From: Bacteroidota bacterium
Lineage (GTDB): Bacteria > Bacteroidota > Ignavibacteria > UBA10030
Direction of reading: 5' to 3'
Length of the DNA stretch: 64,000 nt
Assembly: GCA_025454835.1 (NCBI GenBank)
Contig: JALONQ010000005.1
Coordinates: 120,071-184,070, forward strand
Each line of letters begins with the position of its first letter. Positions within the stretch are counted from its first letter, which is position 1. The notes under the pieces were generated by a model, which worked only from the letters and a program-made list of their open reading frames with translations, was not told the origin of the DNA and did no database searches. Position numbers and translations under genes: made by a program. Shown piece by piece: positions 8,365 through 18,744 of this stretch.

Positions 8365-9192
8365 ATGGGCCGCATCATCACCATCGCTATCCCAAAAGGA
8401 GGCGTCGGCAAGACGACGACGGCGGTGAACCTGGCCGCGTCGTTCGCGGCGTTCGAGCGCCGGACGTTGCTCATCGACGCCGACCCGTTCGGCGCGTGCA
8501 GCATGTCGCTCGGCTTCACGCCCGAAAAGACGAAAGGGGGCCTCTACGAGGTCTTCAACTTCGTCTACTCGATGACGCAGGTGATTCACCGGACGGAACT
8601 GGCGTTCCTCGACTTCGTGCCGGCCAACGTGAAGGCGCCGCAGCATGAGGACCGGCTTCAGCGGCTGTCGGAGAACCGAACGATGCTCCGGAATGTGCTG
8701 CGTCAGCTCGTCCCCCACTACGACTACATCCTTATCGACACGCCGCCGTTCCTCCGCGGCCTGACGACGAACGCCCTCTCGTGCTCCGACAGCGTTCTCG
8801 TGCCCATGAAATCCGGACACTTCTCGCTCGAAGGGGTCGACAAACTGTTCCGGCACCTCGAGTGGATCCGTGAGACGGCCAACCGCACGTTGCAGGTCGA
8901 AGGCATCCTGCAGACGATGTACGAACCGCATCTCAAGGTCACCGAGATCTCCGATCGTGAGCTCCAGCTCCGATACCGGAAACATCTCCTCCGCACCTCC
9001 ATTCCGAAGAACACGCACCTCACCGAGGCGTCGTTCTACGGCAAGCCGGCAATCCTCTTCAACGCCACCTCGCGCGGAACGCTCGGCTACATGGAACTGG
9101 CCCGCGAACTCATGGGTCGGCATGCCGTCCCGAACGCGGCCGCTCAAGCAGGAACGCCGGCATCCGGGCTCCAGGGGCCTGCACAGGGATGA
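8365..9192 (+). CDS. ParA/Soj-type ATPase (orphan, no ParB nearby)
   Basis: 275 residues. Deviant Walker A KGGVGKTTTAVNLA at residues 10-23, LLIDADPFGACSMSLG (A' motif), Walker B YILIDTPPFLRG and the late conserved VLVPMKSGHFSLEGV mark a ParA/Soj/MinD-group P-loop ATPase. Such proteins dimerise on ATP and position plasmids, chromosomes or protein machines. The C-terminal 30 residues are low in conservation and Ala/Pro-rich. No ParB, parS-like repeats or MinC/MinE lie nearby, so chromosome partition is not supported. Its stop overlaps the start of an M23 peptidase gene by 4 bp (ATGA), which hints at a role in positioning cell-wall hydrolysis (inference). No Shine-Dalgarno is visible. Confidence 0.85.
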   Translation: MGRIITIAIPKGGVGKTTTAVNLAASFAAFERRTLLIDADPFGACSMSLGFTPEKTKGGLYEVFNFVYSMTQVIHRTELAFLDFVPANVKAPQHEDRLQRLSENRTMLRNVLRQLVPHYDYILIDTPPFLRGLTTNALSCSDSVLVPMKSGHFSLEGVDKLFRHLEWIRETANRTLQVEGILQTMYEPHLKVTEISDRELQLRYRKHLLRTSIPKNTHLTEASFYGKPAILFNATSRGTLGYMELARELMGRHAVPNAAAQAGTPASGLQGPAQG

Positions 9193-11474
9193 CGACGCTT
9201 CGACGGTCGGCCCTGACTCTGTTCTCCGCGGCGGCGGTGTTCACGATGGCATCGTTCCGACCGTCCCCAACGTCCGTTCCTTCCGTGCCCGAAGCGCCGA
9301 CGGAACTCGAGCGCGTCTACGCTCCGTTCGATTCCATTGCCACCGACCTCAGCGACTACCGCTGGCCCATGCCGGATGAGTACTTCACAACCTCCGTGTT
9401 CGGTGACTTCCGGTCGACGCATTTTCATGGAGGCATCGACATCTCAACGCGGGGGCACGAAGGGATCGAGGTGCGGAGCATGCGCTCTGGCTGGGTCTCC
9501 TTGCTCCGGTACGCGCCCCAGGGGTATGGCAACGTCGTTGAGGTGACCCACGCCGACGGCTTCACGACGTGGTACGCCCATCTCAAAGACTTCGCGCCAC
9601 GATTGCGGACACGTATCCGGCCTCTGCTTGAGCGCTCGGGCGGTGTCAGCGCCGATTTCAGGCCCGATTCGGGCGAGGTCGTGGTCGACGCCGGCGAACT
9701 CATCGCCTATTCGGGCAGCACCGGTGCTGGCGGCCCGCATCATCATTTCGAGATCCGCGATGCCCAACGGAATCCCATCGATCCTATGCTCGTGCCCGCA
9801 TTTCGCGACCGAGTCGCCGACAAGATCGCGCCAACGATCGAAGAACTGGGGATCGTTCCCCTCTCAGCGGGCACGATCGTGCAGGGAAATGTCCGGCCGG
9901 TCTATGTGCGCCCCTCTCGTCGTTCGGGCGATGTGGCGATCGAGCAACGATTGCGTGTCACGGGGGATGTCGGGTTGACGGTCCGCGTGCGCGACGCCGT
10001 CGGGCCGCGCCGGTTCAGCAACCGCAACGTCGGGCTGGAACTACTGGTCGACGGCGTCAGCGTCTATGCATCGCATGCGGCCCGGCTTCCATCCGACGAT
10101 TCGAAACAGATCGCGCTGCACTACGATTGGACGGCCAAGTCGAAGGGACATCCCTATCATCAGAAGCTCTTCATCGAAGAAGGGAACCGTCTTCCCTTCT
10201 ACGCGCGCGCGCCCTACGGAAGCGGCATCCTCCGCTCATCCGCTTTCGCCGATGGACCGCACACGCTCGAGGTGGTGGCCCGCGACCTGAACGGCAACGA
10301 ATCGCGTCTTCGCGCGAACGTCGTTTTCAATCATCCTCCCGGGGTGCACGCCGAACGGTCGGGACGTCGGCTCTCCGTTGCGCCGACCAACGAGGCCGAG
10401 ATCGAACGGCTCGTCATCGGAACGTCGCTTGACGGCATCCGTATCACGCCCGTGCGTTCGCTCGACGCCGCCGGACTGACAAGCATCGACGGCCGCTGGC
10501 TCATCGATGCACCGACCGGGGCGCCTTTCATTGCCGTCACCGCCCTGAATCGGTACGGGACGGCGTCGGACCCCGCGTGGGTTGCTGCGGTCCCGACGAG
10601 CCCCGGCATGCTTCGCGCGGCGGTTGAGATCGTCCGCGACATGGCGATCGTGACGGTTCGTTCGGAGGCTCCGCTGCCGGCGGCCCCCCGCGTGCGGGTC
10701 CTGGCAGAAGGCAGCGTTGCCGAACCGACGGTCCGGTCGTTGTCAGCCCGGCAGTACGTTGCGAGCTTCCCCCTGCGGCCGGAGATGGGACGTTCGTTCA
10801 CGGTTGAAGCTTTCGTGGAAGGAAGGAGCGGGATCGCAGCACGCGGCACCGTCGACGTTGAGGTCGCACCCATCACGCCGTCGACGGGGGGCATCGCCGA
10901 ACTGGCCGACCGGAGCTTCCATCTCCATTTTGCACCGAACGGCGTCCTGTCTGACACGTATGTGCAACTCGAACGCGTCCACAACGGCGTTCGTGCGGAA
11001 CCTGCTGACCGCGTCCTCGACGGAGGGGCGACGGTTGAGATGGAGGTGCCGACAGAGCTGCTCGGCCGCAAGGCCGGTCTGTTCCTCTTCAACGGAGGCG
11101 ATGAACAACTGCTGGCGTGGCGACATGCCTTTGGCGACCGCCGATTGACCGGCCGCATCCATCGGTTCCTTGGGACCTTCCGCGTCCTCGAAGACGAGAC
11201 CCCCCCGCAATTCGACCGCGCCTACATGTCGTATCGCTCCGAAACCCTCGCCATGGAACTGCGTATCCGGGATGACCGTTCCGGCCTTTCGACCTCTTCC
11301 ATTCGTGTCAAGGTCAACGGCGAGCCGGTCCCTGCTGCATTCGACAGCGACCGAAAGCGCCTCAACGTGAACGAACGCCTCCCGCTGCCGAAGGGACGTC
11401 ACCGCGTCGAGGTCAGGGCCAGCGACCGGATGGCGAACGAAGGTGTCTGGTTGAGCACCGTCGTCGTGCGATGA
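9189..11474 (+). CDS. Secreted M23 (LytM-type) metallopeptidase with long C-terminal region
   Basis: 761 residues. An N-terminal signal-like helix (about residues 8-24) is followed by an M23 catalytic domain at about 60-205. The Zn ligands are visible as HxxxD (H80, D84 in HFHGGIDIS) and HxH (H184, H186 in GPHHHFEIR), with H131 in YAHL as catalytic partner. It should therefore be an active peptidoglycan endopeptidase in the envelope. Residues 215-761 are beta-rich and repetitive in character, probably several Ig-like or beta-sandwich modules, with a final Ig-like stretch (DRSGLSTSSIRVKVNGEPV). It is coupled to the upstream ParA-type ATPase through the ATGA overlap. The substrate peptide bond cannot be predicted. 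Confidence 0.85.
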   Translation: MTTLRRSALTLFSAAAVFTMASFRPSPTSVPSVPEAPTELERVYAPFDSIATDLSDYRWPMPDEYFTTSVFGDFRSTHFHGGIDISTRGHEGIEVRSMRSGWVSLLRYAPQGYGNVVEVTHADGFTTWYAHLKDFAPRLRTRIRPLLERSGGVSADFRPDSGEVVVDAGELIAYSGSTGAGGPHHHFEIRDAQRNPIDPMLVPAFRDRVADKIAPTIEELGIVPLSAGTIVQGNVRPVYVRPSRRSGDVAIEQRLRVTGDVGLTVRVRDAVGPRRFSNRNVGLELLVDGVSVYASHAARLPSDDSKQIALHYDWTAKSKGHPYHQKLFIEEGNRLPFYARAPYGSGILRSSAFADGPHTLEVVARDLNGNESRLRANVVFNHPPGVHAERSGRRLSVAPTNEAEIERLVIGTSLDGIRITPVRSLDAAGLTSIDGRWLIDAPTGAPFIAVTALNRYGTASDPAWVAAVPTSPGMLRAAVEIVRDMAIVTVRSEAPLPAAPRVRVLAEGSVAEPTVRSLSARQYVASFPLRPEMGRSFTVEAFVEGRSGIAARGTVDVEVAPITPSTGGIAELADRSFHLHFAPNGVLSDTYVQLERVHNGVRAEPADRVLDGGATVEMEVPTELLGRKAGLFLFNGGDEQLLAWRHAFGDRRLTGRIHRFLGTFRVLEDETPPQFDRAYMSYRSETLAMELRIRDDRSGLSTSSIRVKVNGEPVPAAFDSDRKRLNVNERLPLPKGRHRVEVRASDRMANEGVWLSTVVVR

Positions 11475-11576
11475 TGCAGCTTCGCTGACCGAGGCCCGCC
11501 GGGACACGATCTGCCGATCGCCGGCCTCTCCTTACCGTTCCCTCTTTTGTCACCCCAACTACGCCGGGAGTCATCC

Positions 11577-13451
11577 ATGCCGATCATTTTCCGAATTCTG
11601 CACGCCTTCATCATGGCCCTCACGCTCACCGCGTCGACCCTGGCTCAGGGCTTCGACATGAAGGAGCGGTACACCAAGAACGAGGTCATGATCCCGATGC
11701 GCGACGGCGTGAAGCTGTTCACCTCCATCTACACGCCCAAGGACCTCTCGACGCCCCGGCCGATCTTGATGATGCGGTCGCCGTATTCGGCCCGGCCGTA
11801 CGGCGAGGACCAATTTCCGCGCTTCCTGGGTCTGCAGGGGCGCTACTACGCCGAACGCGGCTACATTCTCGTGACGCAGGACGTTCGGGGGCGCTTCATG
11901 TCGGAGGGAACGTTCATGGACGTGCGACCCGTGAAGACGAAGCGGACCAGCCCGAAGGACATCGACGAGACGACCGATACGTACGACACGGTCGACTGGC
12001 TCGTGAAGAATGTCGCCGGGAACAACGGCCGCGTCGGCATTCATGGGATCTCGTACCCCGGATTCTACGCTTGGATGGGAACGATCAACGCCCATCCGGC
12101 GATGAAGGCCACCTCGCCGCAAGCTCCGGTCTCACAGTGGATGTCGGGAGACGACTTTTCCCATAACGGCGCCTTCCTCGTCTCGCATGCGTTCCAGTTC
12201 TACGCGAACTTTGGATGGCCGCGGCCCGAGCCGCTGAAGGAATATCCCCGCCGCTTCCAGCTGCCGCATCCCGACGGCTATCGGTTCTTCCTCGATCAGG
12301 GAGCGCTCGCCAATCTGAACACCCGCTTCCTCAAGGACTCCGTCGAGTTCTGGAACCTCATCACCCAGCACGGCACGTGGGACGACTTCTGGGCCGAGCG
12401 GTCCGTTCTTCCACATCTCAAAGCCCTCACGCCCGCCGTGCTCGTGGTCGGAGGCTGGTTCGATGCGGAGAATCTGTACGGGGCCCTGCATAGCTACAAA
12501 GCCGCGGACGCCAACACCACCAACAACCAGATCCGTCTCGTGATGGGCCCCTGGTCCCATGGCGCGTGGCAGGCCCCCGGCCTCGACTCGCTGGGCGACA
12601 TCAAGTTCGGTTCGGCGACCACGGAGTGGTTCACAAACAGCGTGATCGGCCCCTACTTCGACCACGAATTGAACGGTGGGCCCGAGCCGAAGCTGGCCGA
12701 GGCGACCGTCTTCATGACGGGAGCCAACGAATGGCGTCAGCTTGACGCCTGGCCCCCGCGCGTCGAGAAACGCCTGCTCTACTTTGGCGATCGTCGAACG
12801 CTTTCGTGGTCGAAGCCTCCCCGGACGAAGACCGCCTACGACGAGTACGTGAACGACCCCCAGGCTCCGGTCCCCTACTCCGAAGAGATCCGTCCGTGGT
12901 ACAACCCGGCTTACATGCTCGGCGACCAGCGATTCGCGTCGCGTCGGCCGGATGTGCTGACCTATCAGACCGACGTGTTGGAGGAGGACGTGACGATCGC
13001 CGGACCGATCACCGTGCGACTGACGGCCTCCACCTCCGGGACGGACTGCGACTGGATCGTGAAGGTCATCGACGTCTTTCCCGACACGACGACGACGCCG
13101 CGCAACACGGCGGCCCGTGGTGTCCGGCTCGAAGGATATCAGATGATGGTGCGAGGTGACGTGCTGCGCGGGAAGTTCCGTAACTCGATGTCAAAGCCGG
13201 AGGCGTTCAAGCCCAACGTGCCGACGGAGATCACGTACGACCTGCAGGATGTCTTCCACCGATTCAAGAAGGGGCACCGCATCATGGTGCAGGTGCAGAG
13301 TTCGTGGTTCCCGAAGATCGACCGCAACCCCGGCGTCTTCATGGACATCTTCAAGGCCAAGGATGACGACTTCCAGAAGACGACGCAGCGGGTATATCGG
13401 AACGGGGCAGGTGTGTCGGGAGTGGAGCTGGGTGTGTATCGAGGAGAGTAG
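11577..13451 (+). CDS. Secreted CocE/NonD-type hydrolase (X-Pro peptidase / amino-acid ester hydrolase family)
   Basis: 624 residues. A signal peptide ends near ASTLAQG, followed by the S15-like alpha/beta-hydrolase: MRDGVKLFTSIYTP, MMRSPYSARPYG, TQDVRGRF, the nucleophile elbow GIHGISYPGF, the acid in VVGGWFDAEN and the His in VMGPWSHGAW. The C-terminal third is the jelly-roll domain of this family (ITVRLTASTSGTDCDWIVKV). Relatives include X-Pro dipeptidyl-peptidase, glutaryl-7-ACA acylase and alpha-amino-acid ester hydrolases; the GxSYxG form and length fit the last group best. A GGGAG Shine-Dalgarno about 8 nt upstream supports the ATG at 11577 over an in-frame start 30 bp earlier. Exact substrate unknown. 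Confidence 0.85.
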   Translation: MPIIFRILHAFIMALTLTASTLAQGFDMKERYTKNEVMIPMRDGVKLFTSIYTPKDLSTPRPILMMRSPYSARPYGEDQFPRFLGLQGRYYAERGYILVTQDVRGRFMSEGTFMDVRPVKTKRTSPKDIDETTDTYDTVDWLVKNVAGNNGRVGIHGISYPGFYAWMGTINAHPAMKATSPQAPVSQWMSGDDFSHNGAFLVSHAFQFYANFGWPRPEPLKEYPRRFQLPHPDGYRFFLDQGALANLNTRFLKDSVEFWNLITQHGTWDDFWAERSVLPHLKALTPAVLVVGGWFDAENLYGALHSYKAADANTTNNQIRLVMGPWSHGAWQAPGLDSLGDIKFGSATTEWFTNSVIGPYFDHELNGGPEPKLAEATVFMTGANEWRQLDAWPPRVEKRLLYFGDRRTLSWSKPPRTKTAYDEYVNDPQAPVPYSEEIRPWYNPAYMLGDQRFASRRPDVLTYQTDVLEEDVTIAGPITVRLTASTSGTDCDWIVKVIDVFPDTTTTPRNTAARGVRLEGYQMMVRGDVLRGKFRNSMSKPEAFKPNVPTEITYDLQDVFHRFKKGHRIMVQVQSSWFPKIDRNPGVFMDIFKAKDDDFQKTTQRVYRNGAGVSGVELGVYRGE

Positions 13452-13477
13452 CCCGTCAGCGTGAAGCGCCAAGATGA

Positions 13478-13596
13478 GCAGGCAGTAAGCAGGAACCTTC
13501 AGGTTGTCGGCAGGCTAGCGTCAGGGATCCCTCCCGGGATATTTGTCCTTGGATCTCATCCTGCCCGCAACGTGCAGGCACCTGCCTGCTGCCTAC
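13478..13596 (+). repeat. Element A copy 1 (GCAGTAA-family hairpin repeat)
   Basis: Left arm 13478-13514 (starts GCAGGCAGTAAGCAGG, ends GTCGGCAGG) and right arm 13560-13596 (starts CCTGCCCGC, ends CTGCTGCCTAC) are imperfect reverse complements about 37 bp long. The core reads CAGGGATCC...GGGATATTTGTCC...GGATC, a pattern shared with copy 3. Two copies lie side by side in the 366-bp gap between the S15-type hydrolase and valS; apart from the short linker 13597-13666 they account for most of it. Confidence 0.75.
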
Positions 13597-13666
13597 TTCT
13601 CCTTGGATCTCTCCCGTCCGCTTTCTGTCATCTCACAACCTGATTTCGTAGATTGGTGAGCGGCAA

Positions 13667-13768
13667 GTAGGCAGTAAGCATGTACCTTCAGGGTTGGGGC
13701 AGGACGAGATCTGTTGTGCAAGACCTGCGCCTGCCGCTGACCTGTCGGCACCTGCTTACTGCTTACTC
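13667..13768 (+). repeat. Element A copy 2
   Basis: Left arm 13667-13703 (GTAGGCAGTAAGCATG to GGGGCAGG) and right arm 13730-13768 (CCTGCCGCTG to CTTACTGCTTACTC) pair imperfectly over about 37 bp. It ends with ACTCATATGG, matching the ACTCATATTG that follows copy 3. An in-frame N-terminal extension of valS would translate this repeat, which is one reason to reject that longer start. Confidence 0.75.
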
Positions 13769-13817
13769 ATATGGCCCTGACCGATTTCTCGTCGCTTCTT
13801 CTTACGTGAAGAGCAAG

Positions 13818-16535
13818 ATGTCCTCTACTGAACTCCCCAAAACGTACGACCCCAAAAGCGTCGAAGACCGCTGGTACGCCTCGTGGGAACAGGGGCGCCA
13901 TTTCCACGCTTCCGTCCATCCTGACCGCAAGCCTTACACCATCGTCATCCCTCCGCCGAACATCACCGGCATCCTGACGATGGGGCACATCCTCAACAAC
14001 GCGATCCAGGACATTCTCATCCGGTACAAGCGGATGCAAGGGTTCGAGGCCTGCTGGGTCCCGGGCACCGACCACGCCGGCATCGCGACGCAGAACGTTG
14101 TCGAGAAGGCGCTGGCCCGCGACGGTGTTGATCGCCGCGAGTTGGGGCGCGAGAAGTTCGTCGAACGGGTCTGGTCGTGGCGCGAGGAGTACGGCAAGAC
14201 GATCATCCGCCAGCTGCGCAAACTTGGCGTCTCGGCCGACTGGGACCGCGAACGGTTCACGATGGACGAGGGCCTGTCGGAGGCGGTCAAGGAAGTGTTC
14301 GTGCGGATGTTCGACAAGGGGCTCATCTACCGAGGCAAGTACATCGTCAACTGGTGCCCGTTCCACCAGACCGCGCTGTCCGACGACGAAGTCGACACGA
14401 ACGAGACCGAAGGAAGTCTCTACTATGTCCGCTACCGCATCGAGGGGACGAACGACGTCGCCGTGGTGGCGACGACGCGCCCGGAGACGATGCTGGGCGA
14501 CACCGCGCTCTGCGTGAACCCCAAAGACGAGCGCTACAAGCATCTCATCGGCCGCACGGCCATCCTGCCGATCGTCGGGCGCCGACTGCCGATCATCGCC
14601 GACGATTACATCGATACCGGCTTCGGCACGGGCTTCATGAAGGTGACGCCCGCGCACGACGCGAACGACTTTCTGCTCGGCCAGCGCCACAACCTGGCGC
14701 ACATCAACGTCATGACGACCAACGGCGTCATGAACCACCACGCTCCGTCGCCGTACGAGGGGCTGGACCGGTTCGAGTGCCGCAAGCGGCTCGTGAAGGA
14801 CCTGCAGGAGCAGGGGTTCATCGAGAAGATCGACAAACACACCGTCAACCTCGGCAAGTGCTACCGCTGTCAGACCGTCATCGAGCCGTACTTGTCGGAC
14901 CAGTGGTTCGTGCGGATGCAGCCGCTGGCCAAGCCGGCGCTCCGCGTGGTGAAGAACGGCTCGATCAAGTTCTACCCCGAGCGATGGGTGAAGGTGTACG
15001 AGCACTGGATGGACAACATCCGCGATTGGTGCATCTCGCGACAGCTCTGGTGGGGCCACCGCATTCCCGTCTACTTCGCGGACGACGGCCGCTACACGGC
15101 GGCGCGGAACGAGGCCGAAGCACGCACGAAGCTGCAGCTTCCGGCCGACGCCCCCGTGCGCCAGGATGAGGACGTGCTCGACACGTGGTTCTCGTCGTGG
15201 CTCTGGCCGATGTCGGTGTTCGGATGGCCGGAGGATTCGAAGGACCTGCGCTACTTCAACCCGACGGACACGCTCGTGACGGGCCCCGACATCATCTTCT
15301 TCTGGGTCGCCCGGATGGTGATGTCGAACATGGAATTCATGCGCGACATGCCGAACCATCGCGGCAAGCCGCGCCATACCGATGAGGAGCTCATCCCTTT
15401 CCGGAGCGTCTACTTCACGAGCATCATCCGTGATTCCCAGGGGCGCAAGATGAGCAAGTCGCTCGGCAACTCGCCCGACCCGCTCGCGGTCATCGACGAG
15501 TACGGCGCCGACGCATTGCGCTACACGATGGCCTACCTCGCACCCCTCGGACAGGATGTGCTGTTCTCGACGGAGAGGTGCGAGATCGGCCGCAACTTCG
15601 CGAACAAGGTCTGGAACGCCGGCCGCTTTCTGCTGATGAACGCCGACGAGATCTGCGGCGCACGGCCTTCGCTCGACGAGATGCCGCTCGACAAGATGGA
15701 CCTGGCCGACCGCTGGATCCTTTCGCGTCTGCAGTCAACGATCCGCGACTACCATGCGCAGCTGGGCGAGTTCCGGATCAACGAAGTGAGCAAGCTGCTC
15801 TACGACTTCATCTGGCACGACTTCTGCGATTGGTACGTCGAGCTCGCGAAGGCCCGATTCACCGGGGACGAACCCTCCGAAGTCAAGAAGGCCGTCGTCA
15901 CGCGTGCTCTGTGGGTGTTCGACCAGGCGCTGCGTCTTCTCCATCCCTTCATGCCGTTCATCAGCGAGGAACTCTGGCAGCACCTCACCGACCGAAAGGG
16001 GGCCCTCCTGATCCGTGCCGCCTTCCCCACGGTCGACGACGACTGGATCGAGGAGAGCACTGAACGGCGCATGGCCTTCGTCCAGCGCCTGATCGAGTCG
16101 GTCCGGACCATCCGCGGTGAGAACAACCTCCCCCCTGGCAAGGAACTGCGACTGCTGGTGATCGCCGACGCCGAGCGCGCCGACACCGTCACGCACTACC
16201 AACGCTACATTTCACGGCTCGTCAAGGCTTCGAGCGTTGAGCTCATCACCGCGTCGCAGAAGCCGAAGCTGGTCGCTGGCTCCGTCGTCGACGGAACGGA
16301 ACTCTACGTTCCGCTGGCCGGGTTGATCGACCTCGGTGCTGAGCGGGCGCGCGTCGAAAAGGAGATCGCACGACTACGCGGACTCGCCGACGGGATCGCG
16401 AAAAAGCTCGAAAATGAGTCGTTTGTCCAGCGCGCACCGAAAGAGATCGTCGAGAAGGAACGGGAGAAGCGCGCTTCGGTGTTGGAGAACATCGCCAAAT
16501 TGGAAGAGAACCTGGCGTCGCTTCGGGACGCCTGA
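13818..16535 (+). CDS. valS: Valyl-tRNA synthetase
   Basis: 905 residues, standard for bacterial ValRS, which charges tRNA-Val and edits mischarged Thr. Class I signatures: PPPNITGILTMGHILN (HIGH-type, here MGH) near residue 45 and GRKMSKSLGNS for the KMSKS loop. The editing (CP1) domain lies between them, with ATTRPETMLGDTALCV and MKVTPAHDANDF. The anticodon-binding domain and a C-terminal coiled coil (LIDLGAERARVEKEIARLRG onward) complete it. The ATG at 13818 gives MSSTELPKTYDPKSVED, the expected opening. An in-frame extension to 13680 would be made only of repeat element A. Confidence 0.97.
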   Translation: MSSTELPKTYDPKSVEDRWYASWEQGRHFHASVHPDRKPYTIVIPPPNITGILTMGHILNNAIQDILIRYKRMQGFEACWVPGTDHAGIATQNVVEKALARDGVDRRELGREKFVERVWSWREEYGKTIIRQLRKLGVSADWDRERFTMDEGLSEAVKEVFVRMFDKGLIYRGKYIVNWCPFHQTALSDDEVDTNETEGSLYYVRYRIEGTNDVAVVATTRPETMLGDTALCVNPKDERYKHLIGRTAILPIVGRRLPIIADDYIDTGFGTGFMKVTPAHDANDFLLGQRHNLAHINVMTTNGVMNHHAPSPYEGLDRFECRKRLVKDLQEQGFIEKIDKHTVNLGKCYRCQTVIEPYLSDQWFVRMQPLAKPALRVVKNGSIKFYPERWVKVYEHWMDNIRDWCISRQLWWGHRIPVYFADDGRYTAARNEAEARTKLQLPADAPVRQDEDVLDTWFSSWLWPMSVFGWPEDSKDLRYFNPTDTLVTGPDIIFFWVARMVMSNMEFMRDMPNHRGKPRHTDEELIPFRSVYFTSIIRDSQGRKMSKSLGNSPDPLAVIDEYGADALRYTMAYLAPLGQDVLFSTERCEIGRNFANKVWNAGRFLLMNADEICGARPSLDEMPLDKMDLADRWILSRLQSTIRDYHAQLGEFRINEVSKLLYDFIWHDFCDWYVELAKARFTGDEPSEVKKAVVTRALWVFDQALRLLHPFMPFISEELWQHLTDRKGALLIRAAFPTVDDDWIEESTERRMAFVQRLIESVRTIRGENNLPPGKELRLLVIADAERADTVTHYQRYISRLVKASSVELITASQKPKLVAGSVVDGTELYVPLAGLIDLGAERARVEKEIARLRGLADGIAKKLENESFVQRAPKEIVEKEREKRASVLENIAKLEENLASLRDA

Positions 16536-16563
16536 ACCATTCCCCCCCCGGGGCCATGGTTCA
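16533..16563 (+). promoter_or_regulatory. Inverted repeat over the valS stop codon
   Basis: TGAACCAT (16533-16540) and ATGGTTCA (16556-16563) form a perfect 8-bp inverted repeat separated by a C/G run; the left arm includes the valS stop codon. No T run follows, so it is not a typical intrinsic terminator. It may stabilise the 3' end or simply mark the gene boundary. Confidence 0.35.
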
Positions 16564-16586
16564 TCACCCTTCGATCAACGGCCCCC

Positions 16587-16997
16587 ATGGTTCCACAACA
16601 TCTCCTCTTCTTGGGTGAACTCAGGATGGAAGCGGTACACGCTCCATCGGGGGTTCGCCTTTTGACCGACGCGCCCGTTGACAATCACGGCCGAGGCGAG
16701 TCGTTCTCGCCGACGGACCTGGTCGTTACCGCCTTTTCAGCGTGCGCCGTGACCACGGCCGCCATAGCGCTTCAGACGCACGGCGTGATGCTCGACGGCA
16801 CGAAAGTCTACGCCGAGAAGCACATGAGCCCCGATCCGCCGCGGCGTGTTGGCAGGGTCGTCGTTCGCATCGACCTCCCGGCCGGCATTCCGCACGACCG
16901 GCGGCCACTGCTCGAGACCGCCGCGCGCGGTTGTCCCGTTGCCCGCAGCATCCATCCGGATATCCGCGTCGACCTGACGTTCGCCTATCCGGACTGA
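16587..16997 (+). CDS. OsmC/YhfA-like family protein
   Basis: 136 residues with the OsmC fold pattern. A beta-rich N-terminus (MEAVHAPSGVRLLTD) is followed by FSPTDLVVTAFSACAVTTAAI with the first conserved Cys on the central helix, then a beta hairpin (VGRVVVRIDLPAGI) and ETAARGCPVARSIHPDI with the second conserved Cys. Both redox Cys positions are kept, so peroxidase activity toward organic hydroperoxides is possible, although the YhfA-like branch is uncharacterised. It is probably read from valS transcription (51-bp gap). The ATG at 16587 is the first Met; a second Met at residue 14 is possible. Confidence 0.8.
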   Translation: MVPQHLLFLGELRMEAVHAPSGVRLLTDAPVDNHGRGESFSPTDLVVTAFSACAVTTAAIALQTHGVMLDGTKVYAEKHMSPDPPRRVGRVVVRIDLPAGIPHDRRPLLETAARGCPVARSIHPDIRVDLTFAYPD

Positions 16998-17039
16998 ATA
17001 CCCCCTTCGATCATCCATCATCCCTGATCCGTGACGCTT

Positions 17040-18569
<1,530 letters not shown>

Positions 18570-18570
18570 A

Positions 18571-18679
18571 GAGTTTGCCACATAGAGCACAGAGAACTCA
18601 ATGAAGGAGCGGAACGCATTGTTAAGGGTTTTGTCGTGTTGTCCTTTGTGCTCTCTGTGTTCTTTGTGGCTATTCAACT
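18571..18679 (+). repeat. CACAGAGA-family hairpin repeat, copy 1
   Basis: The left arm carries CCACATAGAGCACAGAGAAC (18579-18598). The right arm carries CTTTGTGCTCTCTGTG followed by TTCTTTGTGGC (18643-18670). The reverse complement of the right arm aligns with the left arm over about 30 bp, and flanking GAGTTTG and CAACTC also pair. It fills the gap between the AbgT gene and the next CDS and resembles CACAGAGA-type words near 32.8 kb. Confidence 0.7.
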
Positions 18680-18744
18680 CTCCTGCTTGCTCCTTGCCGT
18701 AATCTCCCCCATCTTTGCATGGCCCATCACGCCACGGTCCTGCC

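Noticed and set aside
8365-9192. Chromosome-partition function for the ParA-type ATPase
   Set aside because: No ParB gene and no parS-like inverted repeats are found nearby.
13680-13817. 46-residue N-terminal extension of valS
   Set aside because: It would translate repeat element A; the ATG at 13818 gives the normal ValRS N-terminus.
13767-15377. Long antisense reading frame across valS
   Set aside because: A GC-codon-bias shadow with Arg/His/Val-rich, domain-free translation. The same holds for long antisense frames over the AbgT gene (17043-18800), the DUF1846 gene (22051-23685), nadB (40958-42979) and the plus-strand frame over nrdJ (53070-54968).
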